A stretch of 64,000 nt of DNA from Pyrinomonas sp040289685 (GCF_040289685.1 NZ_PSLQ01000007.1:13022-77021); one strand, 5' to 3'; positions 1 through 11,105 are shown, counted from the stretch's first letter. Numbers and translations: made by a program. The notes: generated by a model from the sequence alone, not told the origin.

Positions 1-1
1 C

Positions 2-649
<648 letters not shown>

Positions 650-665
650 AAAGGGGGTGAAGCCG

Positions 666-1745
666 ATGTTGACCGAACAGACTGGATCAGCAGGCAACGG
701 CGCTGAGAAGTTGCTCGATGTGCGCGATCTGCGCGTCCATTTCGACCTCGGCGGCGGAGCGTTTTGGGACCGGGTTGCTGGCGGCAAGCCCATGCGACGC
801 ATCGTCAAGGCCGTTGATGGCGTAACGCTCGCCGTGCGCGTCGGGGAGACTTTGGGGCTGGTCGGCGAATCCGGTTGCGGCAAGTCGACGTTCGGGCGCG
901 CCGTTTTACGTTTGGTCGAACCGACGGGCGGGCAGGTCATCTTTCGCGGACGCGATCTGGCGCGCTTGTCGAAAGAGGAGATGCGGCGCGAACGACGACA
1001 CTTGCAGATGGTCTTTCAAGACCCTTATGCCTCTTTGAATCCGCGCATGACCGTGCGCGACATCATCGCCGAACCGTTGGAGACTTTCGGGCTGGCCCGC
1101 GGACGAGAGGCTGACGAGCGCGTGCGCGATTTGATGCGCCGCGTCGGGTTGAGCCCGCGTTTCATCAAACGCTACCCGCACGAGTTCTCCGGCGGACAAC
1201 GTCAGCGCATTGGAATTGCGCGCGCCTTGGCGCTTCGTCCCGATTTAATCGTCGCCGATGAGCCGATCTCGGCGCTCGACGTTTCGATTCAAGCGCAGAT
1301 CATGAATTTGTTGCAACGCTTACAGCGCGAGTTCAATTTGACTTATCTGTTCATCTCGCACGATCTGCGTGCGGTACGTCACATGTCGGACCGCATCGCC
1401 GTGATGTACCTCGGACGAATCGTCGAGCTGGCCGAGGCGCGGGCCGTTTACGAAGAACCATTGATGCCGTACACCAAGGCGCTCATTTCAGCCGTGCCGG
1501 TGCCGGATCCAGAGATCGAAGCGCGTCGTCGTCGAATCGTTCTCGAAGGCGACGTCCCTTCGCCGATCAATCCGCCTTCAGGCTGCCGGTTTCGCACGCG
1601 CTGCCCATATTCAATCGCCGAGTGCGCCGAGGTGGTGCCGCCGCTGGTCGAGATCAAGCCGCGCCACTTCGCCGCGTGTATTCGCATCAGTCCGGAGGAG
1701 CCGCACATCGAGCGCGTCGCGCCGTCGAGCGCGCCCGGACTTTAA
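666..1745 (+). CDS. Peptide ABC transporter ATPase (OppF/DppF type)
   Basis: Second ATPase of the importer. It shows a Walker A loop (GESGCGKST, about residues 67-75), Q-loop (MVFQDPYASLNP), signature (FSGGQRQRIG), Walker B (LIVADEPISALD), H-loop (FISHDL) and the oligo_HPY tail with cysteines (CRFRTRCPYSIAEC). The order and tail separate OppF/DppF from general ABC ATPases. I chose the ATG at 666 because a purine-rich ribosome site (aaaggggg, 649-656) sits 9 bp before it; the in-frame GTG at 657 would touch that site. It follows the OppD-like gene at once and is the last gene of the operon: the next 440 bp hold no convincing gene. Confidence 0.9.
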   Translation: MLTEQTGSAGNGAEKLLDVRDLRVHFDLGGGAFWDRVAGGKPMRRIVKAVDGVTLAVRVGETLGLVGESGCGKSTFGRAVLRLVEPTGGQVIFRGRDLARLSKEEMRRERRHLQMVFQDPYASLNPRMTVRDIIAEPLETFGLARGREADERVRDLMRRVGLSPRFIKRYPHEFSGGQRQRIGIARALALRPDLIVADEPISALDVSIQAQIMNLLQRLQREFNLTYLFISHDLRAVRHMSDRIAVMYLGRIVELAEARAVYEEPLMPYTKALISAVPVPDPEIEARRRRIVLEGDVPSPINPPSGCRFRTRCPYSIAECAEVVPPLVEIKPRHFAACIRISPEEPHIERVAPSSAPGL

Positions 1746-2188
1746 GTCCGTTGCGGCGACAAGCGGCGTGTAGCTTTTGTGAGCGCGCCTTGAGTCGCCT
1801 TTTCGCCCATACGGTCAAACGGCGCGCGGTTCTGAAATCAGCGCCCGATTGCGTCTATTTAGTTTGATAGGTGGGCAGGCATTCGCGCAAGGTGCTCCTT
1901 GCGCGCGGCGCTTTTGGCAGACGACGAGCGATGGAGCGACGCGACTGTCCGCCAAAGATCGCGGCTCCTTCGAGGTATTTTAAAACGAAGCGCATGGTGC
2001 GGGTGCGCTTCGCGTTGAGCATGTGTGGTTGGGCCTTCCGCCGCACTTTCATCGTGCTAAAGTTTTCCTCGGTGCGCTTTGCAAGGCGAGCAACGCGGGC
2101 GAGTTCGTCCACAATAGGGCGGAGAAGAGCGCGCTTTGGTTGAAAGTCGGATCGTTGCGTGAACGTTCTCTCGAGTCGGAGATGATCG
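1746..2188. other. Intergenic region with a 15-bp direct repeat
   Basis: No gene is supported here; the open frames on either strand have no recognisable domain and look like by-products of high GC. The notable structure is a direct repeat of gatcgttgcgtgaac at 2150-2164 and 2184-2198, 34 bp apart. The second copy overlaps the proposed TTG start of the next gene. The region should contain the promoter of the signalling operon, but I see no clear -10/-35 pair. Confidence 0.5.
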
Positions 2189-4222
2189 TTGCGTGAACAG
2201 AAGGTCGAAGAGATTGAAATGAAGGACAGAGCGGCGCGCGAAAAGCTGACGGAGGCTGAACCGAAGCGAGTCGAGACCCCTGCCGATTGGCTTGCGCTCC
2301 ATCGCGAGGTGGCCGAAGCGACCAATCTGGCGATCGCCATCGCCGCGCCGGGCGAGCCGACCGTGGCAGCGCACAACGACAATTCCATCTGTCGCGCGTT
2401 CAAGCGCGCTCACGCTCATCTCTGCCAGCCTTTCTGCGGACGCGCGCTCGAACGGGCGCGCGCTGAAGGCGTTGCGCGTTACCAATGTCACGCCGGACTG
2501 CGCTGCGTTGCCGTGCCGGTTAAGATTCAAGGGCGCGAGTTGGCCGCGGTTGGTGGACGCGCCTTTCAGTTCAGCGCCGACTACCGCGCCTTCGCTCTGC
2601 GCGTGCGGACGGGCGAACTAGAGGGGCTTGAACTTCCGGATCTGTTTCGCAACGTTCTGTTCACGACCGAGCAGCGTTTCGAGCAACTAGTGGAGAAGCT
2701 GAGGGCGCTTTCGGTCGGCGACGATCAGCCCGGCGAAATCATCGCTCGTGCGTCGGCGCCGCGTCGCGAAGAGAAAGCGTTCGATGATCTAATCTTGGAA
2801 GGCGAACCCTTTCGTAAGATGTGTCAGCGGCTTGGCGAGAAGCTGAGCGCTCGGCTTGAACTCAAGTCGCTCGCCTTGCTCGTTCGACTGGAGAATTCGC
2901 TCGTGGTCGTTTATGCCAGTGGGCGCTTCGTCCGCGAAGAGATGCGGCTTGATTCAACGCTGTTCGGCGACGCTGCGGAAAGAAGTTCGACGCTGGTCGT
3001 TGAGGCGGAAGGGAAGAGCGGACGTGCGCGCGGGATCGAGTTGTTCGCTTTGCGCGGCAGCGAAGGCATCAACGGCGCGCTCGCCGTCGAAACCGCTGCG
3101 CTCGACGAAGAGAAACGCCGAGCGGTGCGCGAGCTGTGCAAGCGGCTTGCGCCGGATGTCGAGATCATGCGCCTTCGCGAAGAGATCATGCGCAGGAGAC
3201 GTGCGATGGAGGCGCTCCAGGCCTTTTTGGAGCGCGCCGCGCAAATGGAGCAAGGCGATCTTTACACGGCGATCCTGCAACACGCGGCGGAACTCTTTCA
3301 ATCCGAGCGAAGCTCGCTTCTGGTTTATGACGAAAAGAATGATGAGCTGGTAGTTCGGGCGGCGGTGGGACCACATGCCGACATCGTGCGCGTCGAGCGC
3401 GTGCCTTTAAACGCAAGCGTCGCTGGTCGCGTGATGCACGAAGGGCAGCCGCTGCTCGTCAAGGATTTCGTCGCCGAAAAGCAGGAGCGAACCTACCGGA
3501 CGCGCTCCTTCATCAGCTATCCGCTCGCCATCGGCCAACGCAAGGTCGGCGTGTTGAACTTGACCGACAAGCGAGGCGGCGGCACCTACGACGAGTTCGA
3601 TCTCCATCTGCTGCATTTGGTTGCGCCGCAGATCACGCTGGCGTTGGAGAACATCGAGTGGCGGCGGCGGGCTGAAGAGCTTCTACAGCTTTCGATCACC
3701 GATCCGCTGACGGAGCTGCACAATCGGCGTTATTTGGAGACGCGCATCGCTGAAGAGTTTGAACGCGCGAAGCGCTACGGTCCTGTGATGAGCTTCATGA
3801 TGATCGATATCGACGATTTCAAGCTCTATAACGATCGCTACGGCCATCAAGCTGGCGACGAGGTCATCAAGCGCGTCGCCAGCTGCTTGCGCCAAACGTT
3901 GCGTTCCGCCGACTTGCCAGCGCGCTACGGCGGCGAAGAGTTCAGCGTGCTGCTTCCGCAAACCGGCCTCACTGAAGCGGGCTTGATCGCTGAGCGCGTG
4001 CGCCAACGCATTCGACAGCAGCCTTACCGGTTCGCTGAAACGCAGCCATTCGGCACCATCACGGTCAGCATCGGCGTCGCTTCGTCGGAGACGGCTTTCG
4101 ACTCAGCCGAAGCGATCATCAAAGCCGCCGACGATGCGCTCTACGCGGCGAAAAGGCGCGGTAAGGACCAAGTCGTCGTTTACGCAGACGGTTCCGAAGA
4201 TGCCCCCGGAAACGCAAAATAG
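2189..4222 (+). CDS. Diguanylate cyclase with PocR, GAF and GGDEF domains
   Basis: Predicted cytoplasmic enzyme making cyclic di-GMP from two GTP. Residues about 30-150 match the PocR sensory domain: several cysteines and histidines in CRAFKRAHAHLCQPFCGRAL and QCHAGLRC suggest a metal or small-molecule site. A GAF domain follows at about 345-480 and GGDEF at about 505-665. The active-site loop is RYGGEEF (R579) and an upstream RSAD matches the RxxD inhibitory site, so feedback inhibition by product is likely. There is no membrane segment. TTG 2189 has a ggag at 2178-2181; an ATG at 2219 in the same frame is an alternative start. The gene overlaps the next by 23 bp, so it heads a translationally coupled operon. 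Confidence 0.88.
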   Translation: MREQKVEEIEMKDRAAREKLTEAEPKRVETPADWLALHREVAEATNLAIAIAAPGEPTVAAHNDNSICRAFKRAHAHLCQPFCGRALERARAEGVARYQCHAGLRCVAVPVKIQGRELAAVGGRAFQFSADYRAFALRVRTGELEGLELPDLFRNVLFTTEQRFEQLVEKLRALSVGDDQPGEIIARASAPRREEKAFDDLILEGEPFRKMCQRLGEKLSARLELKSLALLVRLENSLVVVYASGRFVREEMRLDSTLFGDAAERSSTLVVEAEGKSGRARGIELFALRGSEGINGALAVETAALDEEKRRAVRELCKRLAPDVEIMRLREEIMRRRRAMEALQAFLERAAQMEQGDLYTAILQHAAELFQSERSSLLVYDEKNDELVVRAAVGPHADIVRVERVPLNASVAGRVMHEGQPLLVKDFVAEKQERTYRTRSFISYPLAIGQRKVGVLNLTDKRGGGTYDEFDLHLLHLVAPQITLALENIEWRRRAEELLQLSITDPLTELHNRRYLETRIAEEFERAKRYGPVMSFMMIDIDDFKLYNDRYGHQAGDEVIKRVASCLRQTLRSADLPARYGGEEFSVLLPQTGLTEAGLIAERVRQRIRQQPYRFAETQPFGTITVSIGVASSETAFDSAEAIIKAADDALYAAKRRGKDQVVVYADGSEDAPGNAK

Positions 4223-6458
4223 AGGTCCGTTCGGACGCCCGATCTTGGGCCGTATCTCACGCGAAGATTTCATCGGACGCGAGCCAGCGTCGCAACGCAT
4301 CATCGCCCTTGCGCGACGCGATGCCACCGAGCGCGGGTTGTTGCTGTTGGCGGCTCCGGGAACGGGTCTATCGGAACTCCTGCGTCAAAGCTACGACGAG
4401 CTTTTTCAGGATGAGGCGACGCCGCCGATCTATTTCGCTTGGTCCGCAGCGGATCGGACGGCGAGCGCCGCTGCGCGCCACTTCCTTCATGCTTTTCTCG
4501 CGCAGTTGATCGCGCATCGAAGGCGCGACCCGACGATCATCGACGCGCATCTGCCGCTCAAAGATCTGTTGCAACTGGCTTCGCCCGCTGATTACGTCTG
4601 GCTCGAGCCGTTGCTCGAATCCTACGAACTGGTGCGCGGCGGCAGCGATGAGCTTGAACTAGTGCGTTTTTGCTTGAGCGCGCCGCAACGCGCGGCACAA
4701 CATGGCACGCACACGTTGTTGTTGTTCGACGATGTTCATTTGACCGAGCGGTTGAGCGGCGAAGTCGCGCTCGGCGCGGAGTTAGCGCGAGCTTGCGCGC
4801 ACATGCAAGCCTCTTTCGTGCTTGCTGGATGGCGACGGCGCGTGCTCGATATCGCCTCGGCAGCCAACGCCATCTTTGAGCAGACGGGCACGCTTCACCT
4901 AGACCGGTTGGGCGATGCCGCCGCACGGTTGTTGACGGAACGTTTGGCAGCGCGACGGCGCGTCCCGCTAAGCGACGCGGCGCGCGATTTGATCGTGCAA
5001 CAGTTGATGGGGCGTCCGCTCTTCATCGTCGCCTTGGTACGCGCGGCGCAAGAAGCGGAAACGGCGCTCGATACCTTTATCGCTTGCCAGCGCCTTTACG
5101 TCGATGAGCTAATGGGCGGACGGATCGGACGCCGTTTCAGCGGGGCGCTGGAGCAGATCGCGCCGCTTGGCACGGCGCGCCGCGCGTTGATCCGCGCGCT
5201 GTACGAGACCATGACTGCGCCGACGGGTAAAGCTCCAGTTGAAACGTGGCAGAAGCGTCTTGGTCTGGAGCCGGAAGAGACGCAGCGCGCGCTGCGTGCG
5301 CTGCACGCGCACGAACTCGTCAATTCGAGCGGTACCTTCGTCGAGATCGCCGACGACGGCGTCTGGCGCGATTACTTGAAGATCGCCTATCGGCTCGAAG
5401 TCGCTGCTGAACGACGCGCCTTGGTCATCTCCGATACGTTGCTGGCGATGCTCATGCGGGCGCCGCAGACCATGGCGCGCCATTACCGGCGCGAAGCCGC
5501 GCCGCGGTTGCGCGAGCTGCTCGCGCGCTTCAACTGTCAACGCATGCCCGCCAGTCTGTTTCACTACGATCGCTTCAGCCGTTTGTACAAAGGGCTCGAG
5601 CCCGACGCGGTGCTCGCGTCGTTGGAGACCGAAACCGACCTCGTGCTGTTGCCGCAGGTGGTTCATACGGCTCCGTGCGTGGCCTTCCACCCGGCACTCG
5701 AGCGCGTGTGCGAAGAGGCACATTGCGCCGTCGCACATGGTTTCGATGCCGGGCAGTACGTCGAGCAGAATCAAGTCGTTTGGCTGGCGGCTGAGATCGA
5801 GGCCAAAACGGAGGCCGGTCGCGCATTGACCGAGATGTGGTACAATCGGCTCATCGAACTCGCTCGCACTTGCGGATTCAAGCGATTCCGCGTATGGTTA
5901 GTCGCGCCCGAGGGCTTTTCTGCCGAGGCATGCGAGTTCTTGCATGAGCGCGAAGCTTACGGTTCGAACCGGCGTCAGATGGAGCTTCTCGCGTCTCGCC
6001 TCGCCGCTGAAGGAGCACAACCGCCGGTCGAAGTCGCGCACGCTGACGAGTTCGAGATGGTGATCCCCATCGGCGAAGAGACCGAACTCGTGGCCGCCAC
6101 TGCGGTCGAGCAGATCGCGCGTCGTCTCAGTTTCGAGCCGGAGGCCGTCAATCAAATCAAGCTTGCACTCATCGAGGCATGCATCAACATCGCGGAGCAC
6201 AGCTTGAGTCCGGAAAGAAAGATTTATCATCGGTTTCGCGCTGAAGGTGATAAACTGGTTATCACCGTTTGGAGTCGCGGCGTCGCTTTTCGCGGCGAGC
6301 CGTCGGCAGCAAACAACGGCAATCAGGCGAGCGGGAGTAAGCGGGGATGGGGGCTGAAGATCATTCGCACGTTGATGGACGAGGTTGAGTTCGAGCGTGT
6401 TGATGATGGGACTCGGCTCCGCATGACGAAGTACAAACGTCCGCGAACATCTTCGTAA
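4200..6458 (+). CDS. AAA/STAND-like ATPase fused to RsbW-like HATPase domain
   Basis: About 752 residues. The N-terminal part resembles AAA_16/STAND ATPases (FIGREPASQRI entry motif, Walker B-like LLLFDDVH). The C-terminal 140 residues resemble anti-sigma-factor kinases of the RsbW/SpoIIAB type (N-box EACINIAEH; G2 box GWGLKIIRTLMDE). Two key features are missing: the P-loop reads APGTGLSE, with Leu in place of the lysine, and the G1 box reads VWSRGVAF where DxGxG is expected. Both nucleotide sites may therefore be weak or dead. I place the start at ATG 4200, inside the end of the cyclase gene; the frame is open further upstream but only within that gene. With the STAS gene next to it, a partner-switch role is inferred, not shown. 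Confidence 0.75.
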   Translation: MPPETQNRGPFGRPILGRISREDFIGREPASQRIIALARRDATERGLLLLAAPGTGLSELLRQSYDELFQDEATPPIYFAWSAADRTASAAARHFLHAFLAQLIAHRRRDPTIIDAHLPLKDLLQLASPADYVWLEPLLESYELVRGGSDELELVRFCLSAPQRAAQHGTHTLLLFDDVHLTERLSGEVALGAELARACAHMQASFVLAGWRRRVLDIASAANAIFEQTGTLHLDRLGDAAARLLTERLAARRRVPLSDAARDLIVQQLMGRPLFIVALVRAAQEAETALDTFIACQRLYVDELMGGRIGRRFSGALEQIAPLGTARRALIRALYETMTAPTGKAPVETWQKRLGLEPEETQRALRALHAHELVNSSGTFVEIADDGVWRDYLKIAYRLEVAAERRALVISDTLLAMLMRAPQTMARHYRREAAPRLRELLARFNCQRMPASLFHYDRFSRLYKGLEPDAVLASLETETDLVLLPQVVHTAPCVAFHPALERVCEEAHCAVAHGFDAGQYVEQNQVVWLAAEIEAKTEAGRALTEMWYNRLIELARTCGFKRFRVWLVAPEGFSAEACEFLHEREAYGSNRRQMELLASRLAAEGAQPPVEVAHADEFEMVIPIGEETELVAATAVEQIARRLSFEPEAVNQIKLALIEACINIAEHSLSPERKIYHRFRAEGDKLVITVWSRGVAFRGEPSAANNGNQASGSKRGWGLKIIRTLMDEVEFERVDDGTRLRMTKYKRPRTSS

Positions 6459-6478
6459 GAAGGGGGGGACTTACGGCG

Positions 6479-6829
6479 ATGGAGGAGCAACCGCGAAACG
6501 CGCCCGAAAAGACGGTGGTTCGCGCCGGGAGCTACCTCAATAAATTGAGCGGAGAGCGGATCGAACGTGAATGTCGACTTCGTTTGGAGGCCGGCTGCCG
6601 CTTGCTCGTCGTCGATTTCCGTGAGACGGAAGTGGTCAACAGCATCGGCATCGCCATTCTGCTCGGCATCATTGAGGCGGCGCAACAAGCGGGCGCGCGC
6701 GTCGTCTTCTCCGCCGTCAACGTGCAGACGGCGGCGCTTTTCGAGATGCTCGGTTTGACGCGTTACGTCTCGATCTCAGAAGAGGGCCTAGACGCATCGC
6801 CGCGGTCCGTCTGGCCGCTGGATTGCTGA
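6479..6829 (+). CDS. STAS-domain anti-sigma-factor antagonist-like protein
   Basis: A 116-residue single-domain STAS protein of the SpoIIAA/RsbV family. In partner switching the unphosphorylated antagonist binds the kinase and releases its target; phosphorylation of one serine stops this. The phospho-acceptor position is kept here (S55 in VVNSIGIA), although the preceding residue is Asn rather than the more usual Asp. A strong ribosome site (agaagggggg) precedes the ATG. The gene lies 20 bp after the ATPase/RsbW-like fusion and 18 bp before the HD-GYP gene, so the natural partner is the C-terminal domain of its upstream neighbour. No sigma factor is encoded nearby. Confidence 0.85.
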   Translation: MEEQPRNAPEKTVVRAGSYLNKLSGERIERECRLRLEAGCRLLVVDFRETEVVNSIGIAILLGIIEAAQQAGARVVFSAVNVQTAALFEMLGLTRYVSISEEGLDASPRSVWPLDC

Positions 6830-6847
6830 TCGTCAAGGAGAATAGAG

Positions 6848-8086
6848 TTGGACAGAACCAATCGTCTGCTTCACTCGTTCGCTGCGTTGGCGGACTTGGG
6901 GCAGGAGCTGTCCGAAACGCGCGACTTTGAAGAATTGGCGCGCGCTAGCCTCTACATCATCTTGGGGACGCTCGCCATTCGACGCGGTGCGTTGGGGATC
7001 TACGATCCCGAAACGAAGCGATTGCGATTCGTCGCCACGCGCGGCATTCAGCTTAAGCTCTCCGAAGAAGAACTCGACGCGACGGTTCACGACGCACTCG
7101 TCGCCGCCGCTTCCACCGGTTTATGGCTTTCGTCTGAAGCGGTCCCGCCTGTGCGGGCCGCCTTCGGTTCCCCTTTCGAACTTCTCATGCCGCTCGTCGT
7201 GCGTCGGGAGCTGATCGGCTTGTTGCTCGTCGGCGAGAAGGCGAACCAGGAGCCGATCAATCAAGATGATCGCGAGATCATCGCCGCCATGGTGCGACAC
7301 GTCGCTGTTGGCATCCACAATCACCATTTGATGGCCGAAGTCAAAGAACGCGCCATGGAGAATCGGCGGCTTTACGATGACTTGCGCGCTCTTTATCACG
7401 ATACCGTGCGCGCTTTCGCCGTCGCCATCGATTGCAAAGACGCTTACACGCGCGGCCACTCGGAACGGGTGGGCTTCTATGCTGCCGCGGTGGCACGCGC
7501 GCTCGGGTTGAGCGAAGACGAGATCGAAGGCATTCGCGTGGCGGGCTACCTGCACGATATCGGCAAGTTGATCGTTGATCGCGAAGTGATGAACTCCAAG
7601 CTGAGGTTTTCGGCGTGCGACGTTCCGGAATTGCGGCAGCATACCATCGCCGGTTACGAGATCTTGGCGCGCATCAGGCACCCATACGCTGATCTTCCGC
7701 TGCTGGCGCGCTATCATCATGAGCGGCTCGATGGCAGCGGATATCCGGAAGGATTGTGCGCGCACGAAATTCCGCTCGGAGCGAAGATCATCGCTTTGGC
7801 CGATGCCTTCGATGCGATGACGACGACGCGCCCGTATCGTCCGCAACTCTCGTTCGAGGAGGTCCTCGGTGAGCTTGCGCGCGGCACAGGGACGCAGTTC
7901 GATCCGGGCGTCGTGCGCGCTTTCGCTCAAGTGCTCTTGCGCGAAGCGGAAGAAGTGCAAAGCTCAACCGAACGGCACCCTCTCTTCGGCTTGCTCGATC
8001 CCAGCTACGTTCGATTGGAGCGGAATCTGCCGCTCATCGAAGGTCTGCTCGCCCGCGCCGAACGCGCGCTTGCTGCCGCCGGTTAG
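6848..8086 (+). CDS. GAF-HD-GYP cyclic-di-GMP phosphodiesterase
   Basis: 412 residues: GAF domain at about 20-160 and HD-GYP domain at about 190-385. The metal-binding HD is in GYLHDIGK and the family signature is HHERLDGSGYP, both intact, with further conserved HTIAGYEIL and DAFDAMTTTRPYR segments. HD-GYP enzymes break cyclic di-GMP down to pGpG and GMP. The start is a TTG at 6848 with an ideal aaggag (6835-6840) seven bases upstream; no ATG near the N-terminus would keep the GAF domain whole. As the last gene of the signalling operon it supplies the degrading activity opposite the diguanylate cyclase at its head. Confidence 0.9.
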   Translation: MDRTNRLLHSFAALADLGQELSETRDFEELARASLYIILGTLAIRRGALGIYDPETKRLRFVATRGIQLKLSEEELDATVHDALVAAASTGLWLSSEAVPPVRAAFGSPFELLMPLVVRRELIGLLLVGEKANQEPINQDDREIIAAMVRHVAVGIHNHHLMAEVKERAMENRRLYDDLRALYHDTVRAFAVAIDCKDAYTRGHSERVGFYAAAVARALGLSEDEIEGIRVAGYLHDIGKLIVDREVMNSKLRFSACDVPELRQHTIAGYEILARIRHPYADLPLLARYHHERLDGSGYPEGLCAHEIPLGAKIIALADAFDAMTTTRPYRPQLSFEEVLGELARGTGTQFDPGVVRAFAQVLLREAEEVQSSTERHPLFGLLDPSYVRLERNLPLIEGLLARAERALAAAG

Positions 8087-8277
8087 TCGGAGCGCTGAAG
8101 TGATATCGACGCCGAATTTCGTTGCCCCTTCTCTCAACCCACGATGTTGACAGGCGCGGGAGCACTATAGTAGCGTTTCATGCGTCGCGCTATGTTGGTT
8201 GTCGCCAATCCCCTGTCCGTTGCAGCGCTCGCGTCGTCTCGAAACCGCCTCGACGAACAAGGAGAGATTTACGCGAT

Positions 8278-9227
<950 letters not shown>

Positions 9228-9231
<4 letters not shown>

Positions 9232-9761
9232 GCGGGGCGGACAGTCTTGCGACGCTTGATTGCGATGGCGAGACAAAGGCCATGCGGATTGAAGGAACTG
9301 AAACGAGCGGCGGACGAAAGACGCGAACGGCGAACAGCGTCGAGGTGCTCAACCGCCAGCGGCGGCGAGACATGGACCGTCGTCGCTGGCAGCTATTTGC
9401 CGCGCGCGTCATGGAAGAGATTGGATTGAACGGCGAGATGGCAACGGTGGTCTTCGTCTCCGACGAGGCGATTCGCAAGCTCAATCGCGAGTTCCGCGGA
9501 CGCGACGAGGCGACCGATGTGCTCTCCTTCCCGCTATCCGATCCGAAGCAACGAATCGGCGGTGAGCCTTTAGGTGATGTGGTCATCTCGGTCGAACGCG
9601 CTGCACGGCAGGCGGCGGAGAATGGGCTTGACTTCGACCGCGAAATCGCGCAATTGATCCTCCATGGGTTGCTTCACCTCTGCGGTTACGATCATGAAAC
9701 GGATGATGGGCAGATGAACCGTTTGGAACTTCGTTTGCGCCGACGCCTCGGCATCATCTAG
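9228..9761 (+). CDS. ybeY: Endoribonuclease YbeY
   Basis: Metal-dependent single-strand endoribonuclease acting in 16S rRNA 3'-end maturation and 70S ribosome quality control. The zinc-binding HGxLHLxGYDH motif is complete (HGLLHLCGYDH, about residues 145-155), and the conserved FVSDEAIRKLN and TDVLSFPL segments are present. The catalytic fold starts at about residue 38; the first 37 residues are a poorly conserved extension. ATG 9282 is a possible shorter start, but 9228 overlaps the ybeZ stop, favouring coupled translation. Confidence 0.93.
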
Positions 9762-9794
9762 GGTCGGCGGCGGAGTCGGGCATCGTCGAAAACT

Positions 9795-11105
9795 ATGGAG
9801 ATCGAGTTATCTCTCACCATCCTGTTTCTCGCCGCGCTAACGCTGCTGGCGACAATCGATGTCGCGCTAAGTTGCATGAGCGATGTCGGGCTCAGGCGAC
9901 TGCTCGCGGAGGCGGAAGAACGGCGAAGTCGCGCCTCGGCGCTCTTGAAAGAGATGCTGGAAGATCGCGCGCGCTTCCGCTTCACGCTCTCGACGGCCAT
10001 TCAGGTCTTGATCGTCTCGACGACGGTGCTGATCACGTCGCTCGTCTTGCGCTTCTACCCGCATGCCGGTTTTCTCGGCATCGCTTTCGTGATCGCGCTC
10101 GCGCTGGTGCTTTCCTTCCGTCAAATCATCCCGCGCTTGATCGCGCGTCGCGGACCGGAACGGATCATCTTCCTCTTGCTTCCGCTGTTTCAACCTTTCC
10201 GCCGCGCGCTCGGTTGGATCCCGATGCCAGCCAACGGTGCGCTATCGCGTTACCGGCGCAAGGAGACGGAGGTCGAAGGCGAAGCAGTTGACGAAGAGGA
10301 GGAAGGCGACGAGGACGACATTCAAGCGCTTATCGACGTCGGCGAGGAAGAGGGGATCATCGAGGAGGAAGAGGGCGAACTCATCCATTCGATCATCGAA
10401 TTCGGCGAAACGCGCGTCGCCGAGGTGATGACGCCGCGCACCGAGATCGTCGCGCTGCCGATCACGGCTACCGTGCGCGAAGCGCGCGACACGATCATCG
10501 AATCGAAATACTCGCGCCTGCCCGTCTACCGCGAACAGATCGATAACATCGAAGGGATCATCTACGTCCGTGACCTGTTGCAATGCTGGGCTGAGCGGCG
10601 TGAAGAAGAGCCGATCGCCCCCTTGCTTCGGCCAGCGCTGTTTGTGCCGGAGACCAAAGAGGTGGCCGAACTCCTCGAAGAGATGCAGAAAGCTCACATG
10701 CAGCTTGCGATCGTCATCGATGAATACGGCGGCGTCGCCGGACTCGTGACGGTTGAAGACATCCTCGAAGAGATCGTCGGCGAAATAGAGGACGAAGACA
10801 CGGCGCAGGAAGAGATCGTCGAGATCGTCGAAGGCGATAACGGTTATTACGAGGTCTTGGGTTCGACGGAAGTCTGGAAGATCGAGCAACTGTTCGGCAT
10901 CAAGCTCGAAAGCGAAGAATTCACTACGGTCGCCGGCATGATCATCAGCGAGCTCGGACAGGTGCCGCGCGTTGGAACGAAGCTCAATCTGCACGGCTTG
11001 GAGATCGAGATCCTCGACGCCGACGAGCGGCGCGTCGGGCGAGTTCGCCTGCGACGGGTTGCTGACGCAGTCGCTGAAGCGCGGCAGTCGAACGCCCCCG
11101 GTTGA
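9795..11105 (+). CDS. corC: CorC/HlyC-type membrane CBS protein (CNNM transporter family)
   Basis: 436 residues. The N-terminal 140 residues contain about three hydrophobic segments of the CNNM (DUF21) membrane domain. An acidic linker rich in Glu (about 155-195) leads to a CBS pair (about 205-325; VMTPRTEIVAL, EYGGVAGLVTVEDILEE) and then the CorC_HlyC domain (about 345-425). Relatives move or sense Mg2+ or Co2+ at the inner membrane, with nucleotide binding by the CBS pair. The location directly after ybeZ-ybeY supports the corC (ybeX) assignment. The transport direction and metal cannot be read from sequence. Confidence 0.88.
   Translation: MEIELSLTILFLAALTLLATIDVALSCMSDVGLRRLLAEAEERRSRASALLKEMLEDRARFRFTLSTAIQVLIVSTTVLITSLVLRFYPHAGFLGIAFVIALALVLSFRQIIPRLIARRGPERIIFLLLPLFQPFRRALGWIPMPANGALSRYRRKETEVEGEAVDEEEEGDEDDIQALIDVGEEEGIIEEEEGELIHSIIEFGETRVAEVMTPRTEIVALPITATVREARDTIIESKYSRLPVYREQIDNIEGIIYVRDLLQCWAERREEEPIAPLLRPALFVPETKEVAELLEEMQKAHMQLAIVIDEYGGVAGLVTVEDILEEIVGEIEDEDTAQEEIVEIVEGDNGYYEVLGSTEVWKIEQLFGIKLESEEFTTVAGMIISELGQVPRVGTKLNLHGLEIEILDADERRVGRVRLRRVADAVAEARQSNAPG

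Noticed and set aside
5109..5774. 221-codon open frame on the - strand
   Set aside because: Antisense to the ATPase/RsbW-like gene, with no domain or ribosome site.
8147..8171. TTGACA followed by TATAGT upstream of ybeZ
   Set aside because: The spacer is only 13 bp, too short for a sigma-70 promoter; no better-spaced partner for either hexamer was found.
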